A model generated the notes under the pieces. That model did not search any database and was not told the DNA's origin. It saw only the letters and a list, made by a program, of their open reading frames with translations. A DNA stretch of 38,408 bases from NCBI GenBank assembly GCA_040904825.1, contig JBBDSU010000038.1:1-38408 (forward strand). Direction: 5' to 3'. The stretch is from JBBDSU01 sp040904825 (GTDB lineage Bacteria > Actinomycetota > Nitriliruptoria > Nitriliruptorales > Nitriliruptoraceae). Shown piece after piece: positions 15,149-23,003 of this stretch. Positions within the stretch are counted from its first letter, which is position 1. Every line of letters starts with the position of its first letter. A program made the position numbers and the translations under genes.

Positions 15149-16105
15149 TCACCAGGCCGCGAGCAATTGCTCGAGTTCGTTGACATCAAGCACGTTGTCC
15201 CAGCGGGCGACGATCGTTCCGTCGGCGTCAACAACAAAGACCCAGGGCTCATTGCCACCGATCTCAGTTTGAATCCAAGCGGCAGCCGCATCAGTCAACT
15301 GGGCATTTTCGAAGTCATGCCAGACCTCGATGTGGACGAAAGCGATGTCAGGCGCATAGGTCTCGGCCATGTCAGCCATCACATTGGTCAGTGGTCCACA
15401 AAACTGGCTGACGCAGTAGACCGGCGTTGTGACGGCGATCACCATCCTCTGGCGTGCGTCCAGAGCCTCGGGAATCGATGTCGTGTGAAGGAGAGGGGCA
15501 GGTATGGACCCGTCGGCGCTCCCGGCACGCGAATCGACGGCATAGGCGGGAGCATTGCCAGTTTCAACGTCAGCGATAGTCAGGTTCGCAACGCGTGGTG
15601 CTGCGTCCCCCACGGTGGGGACCAGAGGTTCGTCGAGGACCATGAAGATTGTTGTGCCTTGCAAGGATCGGCCGTCACCAAGGTCCGCGGTCACCTGCAG
15701 TGCCCAGCGCCCAGGCCGGTTGAGGTCGACGCGCGCTGAGTACAGCCCCACGCCTGGCTGGCCTGTCAACGCGCGCGGGTGTGGTTCTGCGCCTTCAGGT
15801 TCAGGTTCGGCCCCAGGGACGGGAAGGAATCGAGCTGTTGACATCTGGCTGACCGGTACTTCTTCGGTGGGTTCGTCGCCGAGAAAAGCCAGGGCGAACT
15901 CAACTTCGCCGAATGCAATGATGGCTGCTTCGGAAGTTCGCAGGCCAGCGAGAATTCTCTGGTCTTCGCCGACGGCTACGTCGAAGGACGCAAAGGAGAC
16001 GTGGACTTCTTCAACCTGATCGGCTTGACCTGTACAGGCCGCGGCGACGAGGGCGATGGCGCCAACCACGGCGGCGAGCAACTTGCCTCGGGAATCACGT
16101 TGCAT
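15149..16105 (-). CDS. Lipoprotein with C-terminal thioredoxin-like domain (CX4C)
   Basis: A 318-aa predicted lipoprotein: signal peptide with lipobox AAA-C24, a middle beta-rich region of about 130 residues that reads like an Ig/YtkA-type domain (ARVDLNRPGRWALQVTADLG), and a C-terminal thioredoxin-like domain. The redox-site region is TPVYCVSQFCGPLTNVM, with two Cys separated by four residues instead of the CxxC of thioredoxins, then a strand FVHIEVW and the VFVVDADGTIVARWDN segment of TlpA/AhpC folds. A role in extracytoplasmic thiol or metal chemistry is plausible but not shown. GAGGAG stands about 9 bases before ATG 16105, which fixes the start; longer frames upstream are shadows. Confidence 0.78.
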   Translation of the reverse strand: MQRDSRGKLLAAVVGAIALVAAACTGQADQVEEVHVSFASFDVAVGEDQRILAGLRTSEAAIIAFGEVEFALAFLGDEPTEEVPVSQMSTARFLPVPGAEPEPEGAEPHPRALTGQPGVGLYSARVDLNRPGRWALQVTADLGDGRSLQGTTIFMVLDEPLVPTVGDAAPRVANLTIADVETGNAPAYAVDSRAGSADGSIPAPLLHTTSIPEALDARQRMVIAVTTPVYCVSQFCGPLTNVMADMAETYAPDIAFVHIEVWHDFENAQLTDAAAAWIQTEIGGNEPWVFVVDADGTIVARWDNVLDVNELEQLLAAW

Positions 16106-16221
16106 GAATGTTGGCTCCTCGAATGGATAGTGCACGAATGAACGACACGGTGATTGGCGGTCGCCGCGATGGTGAGTCTCATTGGTCGAGTACGACGGCG
16201 CCCGCGGTGGAGGGTGACGGG
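16106..16221. promoter_or_regulatory. Divergent promoter region between two lipoprotein genes
   Basis: These 116 bases separate the starts of the thioredoxin-like lipoprotein (minus) and the OpuAC-like lipoprotein (plus), so both promoters should lie here or in the adjoining codons. No convincing -10/-35 pair or operator palindrome was found by eye. Confidence 0.35.
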
Positions 16222-17226
16222 ATGTGCAGGATACGTGGGTACGCGGCGGGGAAAATGTGGCAGCCTGTGTACATGATCCGCGCCCTTGCCACCTCGATGT
16301 GCTGGCTATTGTCGATGACGTTGGCTGCCGCGTGTGCCCCGGAGCCGGTTGTCGACGACCAACCTCCAGTGGTGCGCATCGCCAGTGGCCCGGACGACGA
16401 GACCCGCATTCTGGCGCACGTCGTCGCGGCGCTGGTGGCCCAGGGAGAATTTCGCGCTCAGGTCGTTCCGTTCTCTGATAGTCGCGATGCGCGCCAAGCG
16501 TTGGAACTGGGAGAAGTCGACATCGGTATCGGCTACACCGGTGAGGTATGGCTTGAAGTGCTTGGGCGGCCCGACCCACCGAGCGATCCTCGGGCGGGAT
16601 GGCTAGCCGTCAGCGAGCACGATGCCGAGCGAGGTCTGGTCTGGATGCGGCCTCGCTTTGGGAATGGCATTGATGAACCGCCGGCGAACGCGACGTTTGC
16701 TTTTGTCGTTCAAGGGCCTCCATCGATCGACGCCGACCTTGTCACGATGTCACAATTGGCAGCGCGATTGTCGGCGCGGCCGGACGCTCTGGTCTGTGTC
16801 GATCGGGAATTTGCTGATCGGCCTGACGGCCTGGCGGCTGTGCTTCTGGCCTATAGCGTTCGCAGTGATCGCCCATTCCTGGCCGCCGATCCTGCCGAAG
16901 CAGTCCTCGGAGTTGCTGCAGGAGAGTGCATCGCTGGATTGACGACGGCGACGGACGGAGCCGCCTGGCGCAGCGGTCTGTACCCGCTCGCCGACGATCT
17001 GCGCGTCTTCCCAGCTTTTGTGCCGCTGCCTGTGATCACCAGTCAACTCGCCGATGAACATCCCGGCGTCGCCGGTCTTTTGCGGCCGCTTTCCCAGCAT
17101 TTGACAACCAGCAGGCTTGGCGCGATGAACGCACGGTTGCGGGCGGGTGCGCCAATTGGCACCGTGGCCGATGAGGCTGCAGCCTCGCTGACGGATGCCG
17201 CAGTGCTATCGGATGAGCCTGACTGA
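16222..17226 (+). CDS. OpuAC/ProX-like glycine betaine-type substrate-binding lipoprotein
   Basis: A 334-aa predicted lipoprotein with the lipobox LAAA-C and the fold pattern of quaternary-amine (OpuAC/OsmF) binding proteins: VVRIASGPDDETRILAHVVA at the start, the 'GYTGE' stretch (VDIGIGYTGEVW) typical of this family, a central strand AECIAGLTTATD and a C-terminal stretch LADEHPGVAGLLRPLSQ. The usual aromatic ligand cage cannot be confirmed by eye. I use ATG 16222 because GGAGGG ends 7 bases upstream; starts at 16255 or 16273 would give a more standard signal peptide. No permease or ATPase gene adjoins, so it is an orphan binding protein here. Confidence 0.72.
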   Translation: MCRIRGYAAGKMWQPVYMIRALATSMCWLLSMTLAAACAPEPVVDDQPPVVRIASGPDDETRILAHVVAALVAQGEFRAQVVPFSDSRDARQALELGEVDIGIGYTGEVWLEVLGRPDPPSDPRAGWLAVSEHDAERGLVWMRPRFGNGIDEPPANATFAFVVQGPPSIDADLVTMSQLAARLSARPDALVCVDREFADRPDGLAAVLLAYSVRSDRPFLAADPAEAVLGVAAGECIAGLTTATDGAAWRSGLYPLADDLRVFPAFVPLPVITSQLADEHPGVAGLLRPLSQHLTTSRLGAMNARLRAGAPIGTVADEAAASLTDAAVLSDEPD

Positions 17227-17281
17227 CCGATGCGGCAGCCGACGCCCGCGAGGCATATCCGATCCTGGGAGAGAAAAACGC

Positions 17282-18127
17282 CTAGAGGCGGCATGCCAGG
17301 ATGTCAGTGACCAGAATCCCGCGTGCTCCGATTGTCCAGAGTTGGTCCATGATGCGATTGGTCTCAGGACGTTCGATCATGGCCCTCACAGCGACCCATC
17401 CCTTGTCGTGCAACGGGCTGACCGTCGGAGATTCGATACCAGGCGTCAGTCGACACGCCTGCTCGACGAGTTCGACACGAATGTCATAGTCGATCATCAC
17501 ATAGCGCCGGGCGATGATGACCCCGTTGAGCCGCCGTACGAGCTGGTCGACCTGATCGTTGGTCGCAGCGCCGGTTTGTCGCACGAGTACCGCTTCGGAT
17601 TCAAGGATCGGTTCGCCGACGATCTCTAACCCGGCCTGCCGCAATGTTGTGCCGGTTGCCACGACATCTGCGATCACGTCGGCGACACCCAGTCGGACGG
17701 CGGTCTCCACGGCGCCGTCGAGGTGGATGATTTCGGCGTCGATCCCGCGTTGCTGCAGATCAGCCGCGACCAGGCCGGAATACGACGTCGCGATGCGCTT
17801 GCCGGCAAAGCCTTCGACGGACGTGATGGCACCTGGTACCGCGGCGTAGCGAAAGGTCGATCGTCCGAATCCGAGCGCGAGAATTTCAGCAGCTCCGGCG
17901 TCAGCGTCAAGCAACAGGTCTCGGCCGGTAATGCCTACGTCGACCCGGCCAGTGCCCACGTAGGTCGCGATGTCACGAGGGCGCAGGAAGAAGAACTCCG
18001 TGTCGTTGTCGGGATCGACAAGCACGAGCTCTCGTGAGTCCTTGCGCTGGCGGTAACCCGCTTCCTGCAGCATTTCGGAAGCTGCTGCAGCCAGGGAACC
18101 CTTGTTGGGCACTGCGATGCGGAGCAT
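17282..18127 (-). CDS. hisG: ATP phosphoribosyltransferase
   Basis: Catalyses the first and feedback-regulated step of histidine synthesis, ATP plus PRPP to phosphoribosyl-ATP. The 281-aa product is the long (HisG-L) form: it starts LRIAVPNKGSLAAAASEML, has VDVGITGRDLL and the PRPP-binding block ADVIADVVATGTTLRQAGL, then a C-terminal regulatory domain of about 75 residues (SPTVSPLHDKGWVAVRAMI) that binds histidine in this form. Start ATG 18127. It lies downstream of hisE on the same strand, 141 bases apart, as in the actinobacterial hisE-hisG pair. Confidence 0.96.
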   Translation of the reverse strand: MLRIAVPNKGSLAAAASEMLQEAGYRQRKDSRELVLVDPDNDTEFFFLRPRDIATYVGTGRVDVGITGRDLLLDADAGAAEILALGFGRSTFRYAAVPGAITSVEGFAGKRIATSYSGLVAADLQQRGIDAEIIHLDGAVETAVRLGVADVIADVVATGTTLRQAGLEIVGEPILESEAVLVRQTGAATNDQVDQLVRRLNGVIIARRYVMIDYDIRVELVEQACRLTPGIESPTVSPLHDKGWVAVRAMIERPETNRIMDQLWTIGARGILVTDILACRL

Positions 18128-18268
18128 GAGGTCCTCGGCGGGAATCGGTGGGAATCGGCGGGGTCTGTGTGTGGCTGACGTGTACGCGGGTCGGCAGTGC
18201 TCATCAATGCCGTCGCTGGATATTCAAGCTGCTCGAAATCAACGACAGTGCCGATGACCGTGGCAATC

Positions 18269-18532
18269 TCAGAGGTGAGCGTAGACGTCTTCGAGCGTCA
18301 GTCCGCAGGCGATCATCATGACCTGAGCGTGATACAGCAGTTGGGACAACTCCTCAGCCGTACGGTCAGCCGACTCGTGTTCGGCGGCCATCCAGGTCTC
18401 GGCGGCCTCCTCGACGAGTTTCTTACCGATGGCGTGTACCCCGGCGTCCAGAGCGGCCACCGTTGCGGATCCATCAGGCCGGGATGTTGCCTTGACAGTC
18501 AGTTCAGCGAACAACGTGTCGAACGTTTTCAC
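18269..18532 (-). CDS. hisE: Phosphoribosyl-ATP pyrophosphatase
   Basis: Hydrolyses phosphoribosyl-ATP to phosphoribosyl-AMP, the second histidine step. The 87-aa product has the MazG-like KKLVEEAAETWMAA block with metal-binding acidic residues and the ELSQLLYHAQVMM segment. GTG 18532 is the start, with GAGGATC upstream. The length matches stand-alone HisE. Upstream is a 222-base divergent region toward the DUF1844-type gene. Confidence 0.94.
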   Translation of the reverse strand: MKTFDTLFAELTVKATSRPDGSATVAALDAGVHAIGKKLVEEAAETWMAAEHESADRTAEELSQLLYHAQVMMIACGLTLEDVYAHL

Positions 18533-18754
18533 GATTGATCCTCGGTTGGTAATGACCCTGTTGCGGTGCCAGGACTGGTGCGCATCGCTGGGCGGTTACC
18601 ACGGTCGATATCGGGGGAGTGCCATGCTGCTCACCACTCAGCGACCACCCTTGTGTCGCTGGGAACGATCGCGATTGATGCCGCCGTCACAACTGAGGGT
18701 AGGCCAACGCCTGCCGATGTCCGGGGTCTTCAGTAGCCTCTATGACTCATTGAT

Positions 18755-19234
18755 GTGCCCATCGAGCAGCCCAGTGAACAGGAAGACTTCGTGGCCGATG
18801 CCCCACAAGACGCCCAAACGGGCGAACCGACCGAAGCTGAGATTCGCGCTTACCTCGAGCAACTTCGCAACGCTGAAGTGGACCAAGTCGTCGCCGAGGT
18901 CGCTACGGCATTGATCAATGCAGCCCAAGTGAAGCTCGGACGATCCGACGCTCGCCTGCTGCTGGACCTCGTCGCAGTCGTCGCCGATCAGGTCAGGGGG
19001 CGTGTGCCTGACGAATTGACCGGCCAACTCGACGAGGCGCTGACCCAGTTGCGGCTCGCTCAGGTTGATGCTGAGAAGCAATTGAAGGCCGAGGGCTCTG
19101 CCGAACCTGCTCAAGGTCCGGCGACCACACCATCGGCCGACACGGGAGCAGGCCAGTCGCAGGGGACCGGCGAGTCATCAACGGCTGCGTCGGACAACTC
19201 GACCGGCAAGCGACTCTGGACGCCTGGCAGCTGA
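18755..19234 (+). CDS. DUF1844-type protein upstream of infC
   Basis: A 159-aa protein with a helical core (IRAYLEQLRNAEVDQVVAEV, ALINAAQVKLGRSDARLLLD, then a helix to about residue 113) and a disordered Thr/Ser/Gly-rich tail. The core resembles the DUF1844 family, which in actinobacteria is often encoded directly before infC, as it is here; the assignment rests partly on that position. GTG 18755 is the only reasonable start; there is no clear ribosome-binding site, and TATGACT at 18741 could be a -10 giving a leaderless or very short leader. Function unknown. Confidence 0.7.
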   Translation: MPIEQPSEQEDFVADAPQDAQTGEPTEAEIRAYLEQLRNAEVDQVVAEVATALINAAQVKLGRSDARLLLDLVAVVADQVRGRVPDELTGQLDEALTQLRLAQVDAEKQLKAEGSAEPAQGPATTPSADTGAGQSQGTGESSTAASDNSTGKRLWTPGS

Positions 19235-19598
19235 ACAGACACCGATTTAGGGCCGCAGCGGCGCTACAAGGCGTTCGCTGCTACGCTGGCGGCACTCGGA
19301 TCGGACCCCGGCACAGTGTTCGGTGGGTTTGGTCCGGGCCGCGCGGGCACGATTCGCGCTCAAACCTAAGAACGAAAGTGGCCGACGCTCACTGCGTCAC
19401 AGCCCACCCGGCAGGCTCGTACAGCCTCCACGCCTCTCCGGGTCTGCACTGTCGCATCCGATTCGTCGGCGGCGGTGATGACCCGTGACGGCGACCGATA
19501 TCGGTCGCCGTTGGCATGTGGAGAACTTGGTCGAAGCCTGGCGTCGTGGGTCTACGACCAAGCGGACGGCTCCATGTGATCGACCAGGAGGCGGCAGC
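19235..19598 (+). promoter_or_regulatory. infC leader region with a 24-bp perfect palindrome
   Basis: 364 bases without a gene precede infC. An extended -10 (TGC-TACGCT, ending at 19287) could start a leader of about 300 nt. It holds an inverted repeat CGGACC (19302-19307) / GGTCCG (19331-19336) and a perfect 24-bp palindrome at 19488-19511, with arms ACGGCGACCGAT and ATCGGTCGCCGT, which as RNA would fold into a 10-bp stem with a 4-base loop. infC operons are often controlled in the leader by IF3 or by L20, so an autoregulatory RNA is plausible. Confidence 0.5.
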
Positions 19599-20234
19599 AT
19601 CGACGAACAGCAGCGCAGGCTAAATGCGGACATCAAAGTGCCACGAGTGCGTCTCGTGGACGCGGACGGAAGCCAGGTAGGCATCGTTGCCCTCGCCCAG
19701 GCTCTACGCCGAGCCCGCGAACAGGATCTCGATCTCGTTGAGGTTGCCCCTCAGGCTGACCCCCCAGTGTGTCGCATCATGGACTGGGGCAAGGCCAAGT
19801 ACGAGCAGGAGCAGAAAGAGAAGGAGGCGCGCAAGCGGCAGAACCAGATTGCCGTCAAAGAGATCAAGATGCGCCCGAAGATCTCAGACAACGACTACGG
19901 CACCAAGTCGGGACATGTCCGGCGGTTTCTCAACGACGGCGCCAAGGTCCGTGCATCGATCATGTTCCGTGGCCGGGAAATGAGCCATATGGAACTTGGG
20001 CTGAAGTTGCTGGAGCGACTGGCCGACGACATGGGCGAGCTGGCGACTGTCGAGGCAGTGCCGAAGGTCGATGGGCGCAACATGGTGATGGTCTTGGCGC
20101 CGGTCAAGCCCAAGACCCCACGGCCTGCCTCACCGACGAGCGCTACGGACCACGTTGCGGCTGAACCAGAGGATGCCGCGCTGGCTGCCGAGGTTCTCGA
20201 GGAAGATCTCGAGGTCGAAGACACCGTCGCCTGA
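19599..20234 (+). CDS. infC: Translation initiation factor IF-3 with AUC start
   Basis: IF-3 binds the 30S subunit and enforces start-codon fidelity. The two domains are clear: N-terminal LNADIKVPRVRLVDADGSQVG and DLDLVEVAPQADPPVCRIMD, a Lys/Arg-rich linker helix, then IKMRPKISDNDYGTKSGHV and IMFRGREMSHMELG, with an acidic tail of about 40 residues. Conservation starts at DEQQRRLNADI. Just before it is AGGAGG (19586-19591), 7 bases from ATC (19599-19601), with no ATG, GTG or TTG at that distance. An AUC start gives 211 aa. Rare start codons are a known feature of infC, which IF-3 itself discriminates against. In-frame codons upstream to 19485 exist but cover the palindrome. Confidence 0.93.
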   Translation: MDEQQRRLNADIKVPRVRLVDADGSQVGIVALAQALRRAREQDLDLVEVAPQADPPVCRIMDWGKAKYEQEQKEKEARKRQNQIAVKEIKMRPKISDNDYGTKSGHVRRFLNDGAKVRASIMFRGREMSHMELGLKLLERLADDMGELATVEAVPKVDGRNMVMVLAPVKPKTPRPASPTSATDHVAAEPEDAALAAEVLEEDLEVEDTVA

Positions 20235-20373
20235 CGCCTCGCTCGCTGCGGCGCGTGCCGCGACTGGCTTGCGCCGGACCGCGATCGGCGGCGCCGCGAT
20301 GCGGACTGACTGCTACGCCACGCCCTGGAATACGAATGACGATCACCGCCGGTGGTCTGAAAGGTTCAAGATC

Positions 20374-20568
20374 ATGCCGAAACAGAAGACGCACAGCGGC
20401 GCCAAGAAGCGCTTCAGGGTGACCCGGAACGGCAAGGTGATGTCGCGGCAGAAGAACCGTGCCCACTTGTTGGAAAAGAAGTCGTCGGCCCGCAAGCGCC
20501 GACTGGCGGGCAATACCGTCATCGCGGCGCCCGACGCAAAGAAGATCAAGCGCCTCCTCAACAAGTAG
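20374..20568 (+). CDS. rpmI: Ribosomal protein bL35
   Basis: The 64-aa product MPKQKTHSGAKKRFRVTRNG and the C-terminal IKRLLNK are unmistakable for bL35 of the large subunit. ATG 20374 is preceded by GAAAGG. It lies 139 bases after infC and 39 before rplT, as in the universal infC-rpmI-rplT operon. Confidence 0.97.
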   Translation: MPKQKTHSGAKKRFRVTRNGKVMSRQKNRAHLLEKKSSARKRRLAGNTVIAAPDAKKIKRLLNK

Positions 20569-20607
20569 TAGGCATCCCATCTTCGCATCACATCGAGGAG
20601 GACCGAT

Positions 20608-20976
20608 ATGGCACGGGTTAAGGGCGGAGTTCACGCCAAGAAGTCTCATCGCGCAGTTCTGGAGCGCGCCAAAGGTTTTCGTGGAGCACGCAGCCGCCGG
20701 TTCAAGGTTGCCAAGGAAGCCGTCTACCACGCCGAGCGTTATGCCTACCGTGATCGTCGCGCGCGCAAGGGCGACATGCGCAGGTTGTGGATCGCACGTA
20801 TCAATGCCGCTGCCCGACAGGAGGGTCTGTCGTACAGCCGCATGATGCACGGACTTCGGCTCGCAGAAGTGGATGTCGATCGCAAGCAACTGGCCGATCT
20901 GGCGGTGCACGATCAGCAGGCATTCAACGCATTGGTGGATGTCGCCCGTCAGGCGTTGGATCAGGACGCCGCCTGA
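20608..20976 (+). CDS. rplT: Ribosomal protein bL20
   Basis: A 122-aa product with the bL20 signature: MARVKGGVHAKKSHRAVLER, AKGFRGARSRRFKVAKEAV and LWIARINAAARQEGLSYSR. It binds 23S rRNA early in 50S assembly and in some bacteria represses its own operon. GAGGAGG stands before ATG 20608 with ideal spacing. Confidence 0.98.
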   Translation: MARVKGGVHAKKSHRAVLERAKGFRGARSRRFKVAKEAVYHAERYAYRDRRARKGDMRRLWIARINAAARQEGLSYSRMMHGLRLAEVDVDRKQLADLAVHDQQAFNALVDVARQALDQDAA

Positions 20977-21014
20977 ATGTGCTGACGGATCACTATGGCG
21001 AGCTTCAACCGGTG

Positions 21015-21842
21015 ATGAGTTCTACGGCGCCGCCACTGACGTCGACCCGTAACCCGCGGGTCCGGGCAGCGGCGGCGCTTTCGCGTGGCCGCGAACGGCG
21101 CGCAACTGGGCGCCACCTGGCTGAAGGGCCGAATGCAGTATCGGCCGCGATCAACGCTGGGCTGGCCGAAACTGTGTTCGTCACGCCAGACGGTCAGCGG
21201 TTGCTAGCGGTCGATGATCAGCGGGTGAGGGACGGGCAGAGCATGCCGGACGTTGTCGTTGTCAGCGAAGCGGTGCTGGACCACATCACCGACGCTGTGA
21301 CACCTCAGCCGATATGTGCGGTGGTCGTCACTCCCACTGCCGATATCGATCAACTGGTGTCCACCATGGATGTGCTGGTGCTCGATGCGGTGGCCGACCC
21401 CGGCAACGTTGGGACACTGGTGCGGACTGCGCAGGCTTTCGGGTTTGGCGCCGTGATGACGACAGCGATGAGCGCTGACCCGTTCGGCCCAAAAGCAGCG
21501 AGGTCGTCAGCCGGAGCAATCTACGGTCCTGCGATCGTCACTGACATCGATCCTTCAGCCGTGATCGAGTGGTCGCGTCGGACCGGCCGCATGCTGGTCG
21601 GGCTCGATAGCCGCGGGGCGACACCGTTAGATGCGGTGGCGCACATGAGGGCGCCGCTCACGTTGGCGGTAGGCAGCGAAGCGCATGGCCTGTCATCGAC
21701 CTTCATCGCTGCGCTCGATGAGCACGTGGCGATTCCGATGCCCGGGCCGACCGAATCTCTCAATGCTGCCATCGCGGGCGCGATTGCGATGTATGTCGTG
21801 ATGGGTGGGAGGTCCAAAGGCGATCGCCCCGGTATGCGATGA
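21015..21842 (+). CDS. TrmH/SpoU-family RNA 2'-O-methyltransferase
   Basis: A 275-aa SPOUT methyltransferase with an N-terminal L30e-like substrate-binding domain (RGRERRATGRHLAEGPNAV) and a C-terminal knotted SAM domain. The three motifs are present: DPGNVGTLVRTAQAFG (motif 1), LAVGSEAHGLS (motif 2) and MPGPTESLNAAIAGAIAMY (motif 3). The target, rRNA or tRNA, cannot be told from sequence, but the place between rplT and pheS is that of the rRNA-type enzyme in actinobacteria. ATG 21015 is used; GTG 20979 is possible and would leave only 2 bases after rplT. Confidence 0.92.
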   Translation: MSSTAPPLTSTRNPRVRAAAALSRGRERRATGRHLAEGPNAVSAAINAGLAETVFVTPDGQRLLAVDDQRVRDGQSMPDVVVVSEAVLDHITDAVTPQPICAVVVTPTADIDQLVSTMDVLVLDAVADPGNVGTLVRTAQAFGFGAVMTTAMSADPFGPKAARSSAGAIYGPAIVTDIDPSAVIEWSRRTGRMLVGLDSRGATPLDAVAHMRAPLTLAVGSEAHGLSSTFIAALDEHVAIPMPGPTESLNAAIAGAIAMYVVMGGRSKGDRPGMR

Positions 21843-21948
21843 CACCGGATTAGGCTGGGACGCGCAAGGGACTCGACCTGCGCCTGCGGCATGAGCATCG
21901 CTGGATCAATCTCACAACGTCAAGATCCGACCCACCCGGGAGTTTCGC

Positions 21949-22944
21949 GTGGCCAACATCGATGAGATCCATTCAGCCGCACTGGCGGCCATTGCCGCTG
22001 CTGAAGACGTAGAGGCGCTCGATGCGGTGCGGGTGACCTACACCGGGCGCAGATCCGAATTGTCGGCTTTGCAGCGCGAGCTCGGCTCGATGTCCGACGA
22101 CCAAAAGCGCGAGATCGGTCGTTCTGTCAACGAATTCAAGGCTGCCTTTTCCGCAGCGTTCGAGCGGCGCAGCGACGAGCTCGGCCGGGCTGAACTCGAT
22201 GCCCGGATTTCGGCGGAACGACTCGACTTGTCGTTGCCTCCCCGTCGCCGGCGACCCGGACGTCCACACCTGCTGACGCAAGTTGAGGACGAGATCATCG
22301 ACGTGTTTGTCGGCATGGGCTACAGCATCGCCGAGGGACCCGAGGCTGAATCAGGCGTCTACAACTTCGACATGCTCAACATCGAGCCGGATCACCCCGC
22401 ACGCCAAGAGATGGACACGATTTACGTCGGTGGGTTTGACGATGTGGTCCTGCGCACCCACACGTCACCTGTCCAAGCGCGCGTCATGACGACGGCAACG
22501 CCGCCCATCGCGGTGGTGGTCCCAGGCCGCACCTTCCGAGCAGACACGATCGACGCCACCCATTCGCCTGTGTTCAGTCAGGTCGAAGGGCTGGTGGTCG
22601 GCGAGGGCATCACGATGGCCCACCTGCGCGGCACCTTGCTGGCGTTCGCTCGTGCGATGTTCGGCGCTGACCGCCAGATCCGGCTGCGTCCTTCCTTCTT
22701 TCCGTTTACCGAGCCCAGTTGTGAAGTGGATGTCTCTTATGAGTCCTCGGCATCAGGGTGGCTCGAGATCCTTGGCGCCGGCATGGTGGATCCCAATGTG
22801 CTGACGGCCTGCGGTGTCGACACCCAGCGATACTCAGGCTTTGCCTTCGGGGTCGGCATTGAGCGTGTCGCGATGCTGCGCCACGGTGTGCGTGATATCC
22901 GAGAGTTCTTCGACGCCGATGCCCGGTTCCTCGCCCACTTCTAA
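21949..22944 (+). CDS. pheS: Phenylalanyl-tRNA synthetase alpha subunit
   Basis: Catalytic subunit of the alpha2-beta2 class II synthetase. The 331-aa product begins with the coiled-coil arm that contacts tRNA (about residues 1-90, e.g. RVTYTGRRSELSALQREL) and has GMGYSIAEGPEAESGVYNFD, motif 2 FRADTIDATHSPVFSQVEG and motif 3 GFAFGVGIERVAMLRHGV. Start is GTG 21949 with GGGAG upstream. TAGGCT near 21852 may be a -10. A short ATG frame in front of the gene (21892) contains no Phe codons, so I see no Phe-type attenuator. Confidence 0.96.
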   Translation: MANIDEIHSAALAAIAAAEDVEALDAVRVTYTGRRSELSALQRELGSMSDDQKREIGRSVNEFKAAFSAAFERRSDELGRAELDARISAERLDLSLPPRRRRPGRPHLLTQVEDEIIDVFVGMGYSIAEGPEAESGVYNFDMLNIEPDHPARQEMDTIYVGGFDDVVLRTHTSPVQARVMTTATPPIAVVVPGRTFRADTIDATHSPVFSQVEGLVVGEGITMAHLRGTLLAFARAMFGADRQIRLRPSFFPFTEPSCEVDVSYESSASGWLEILGAGMVDPNVLTACGVDTQRYSGFAFGVGIERVAMLRHGVRDIREFFDADARFLAHF

Positions 22945-23003
22945 CCGACCACTGCAAGCTCGCTGATCCCAACGTCGACCGCACGATCCCGCCGGAGTTC
23001 ACT

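Noticed and set aside
18533..18590. An 18-codon frame on the minus strand ending at the hisE start
   Set aside because: It contains no His codons and has no clear ribosome-binding site, so it does not look like a his attenuator leader.
21843..21948. Possible Phe attenuator before pheS
   Set aside because: The only short ATG frame (from 21892) has no Phe codons and no alternative hairpins were seen.
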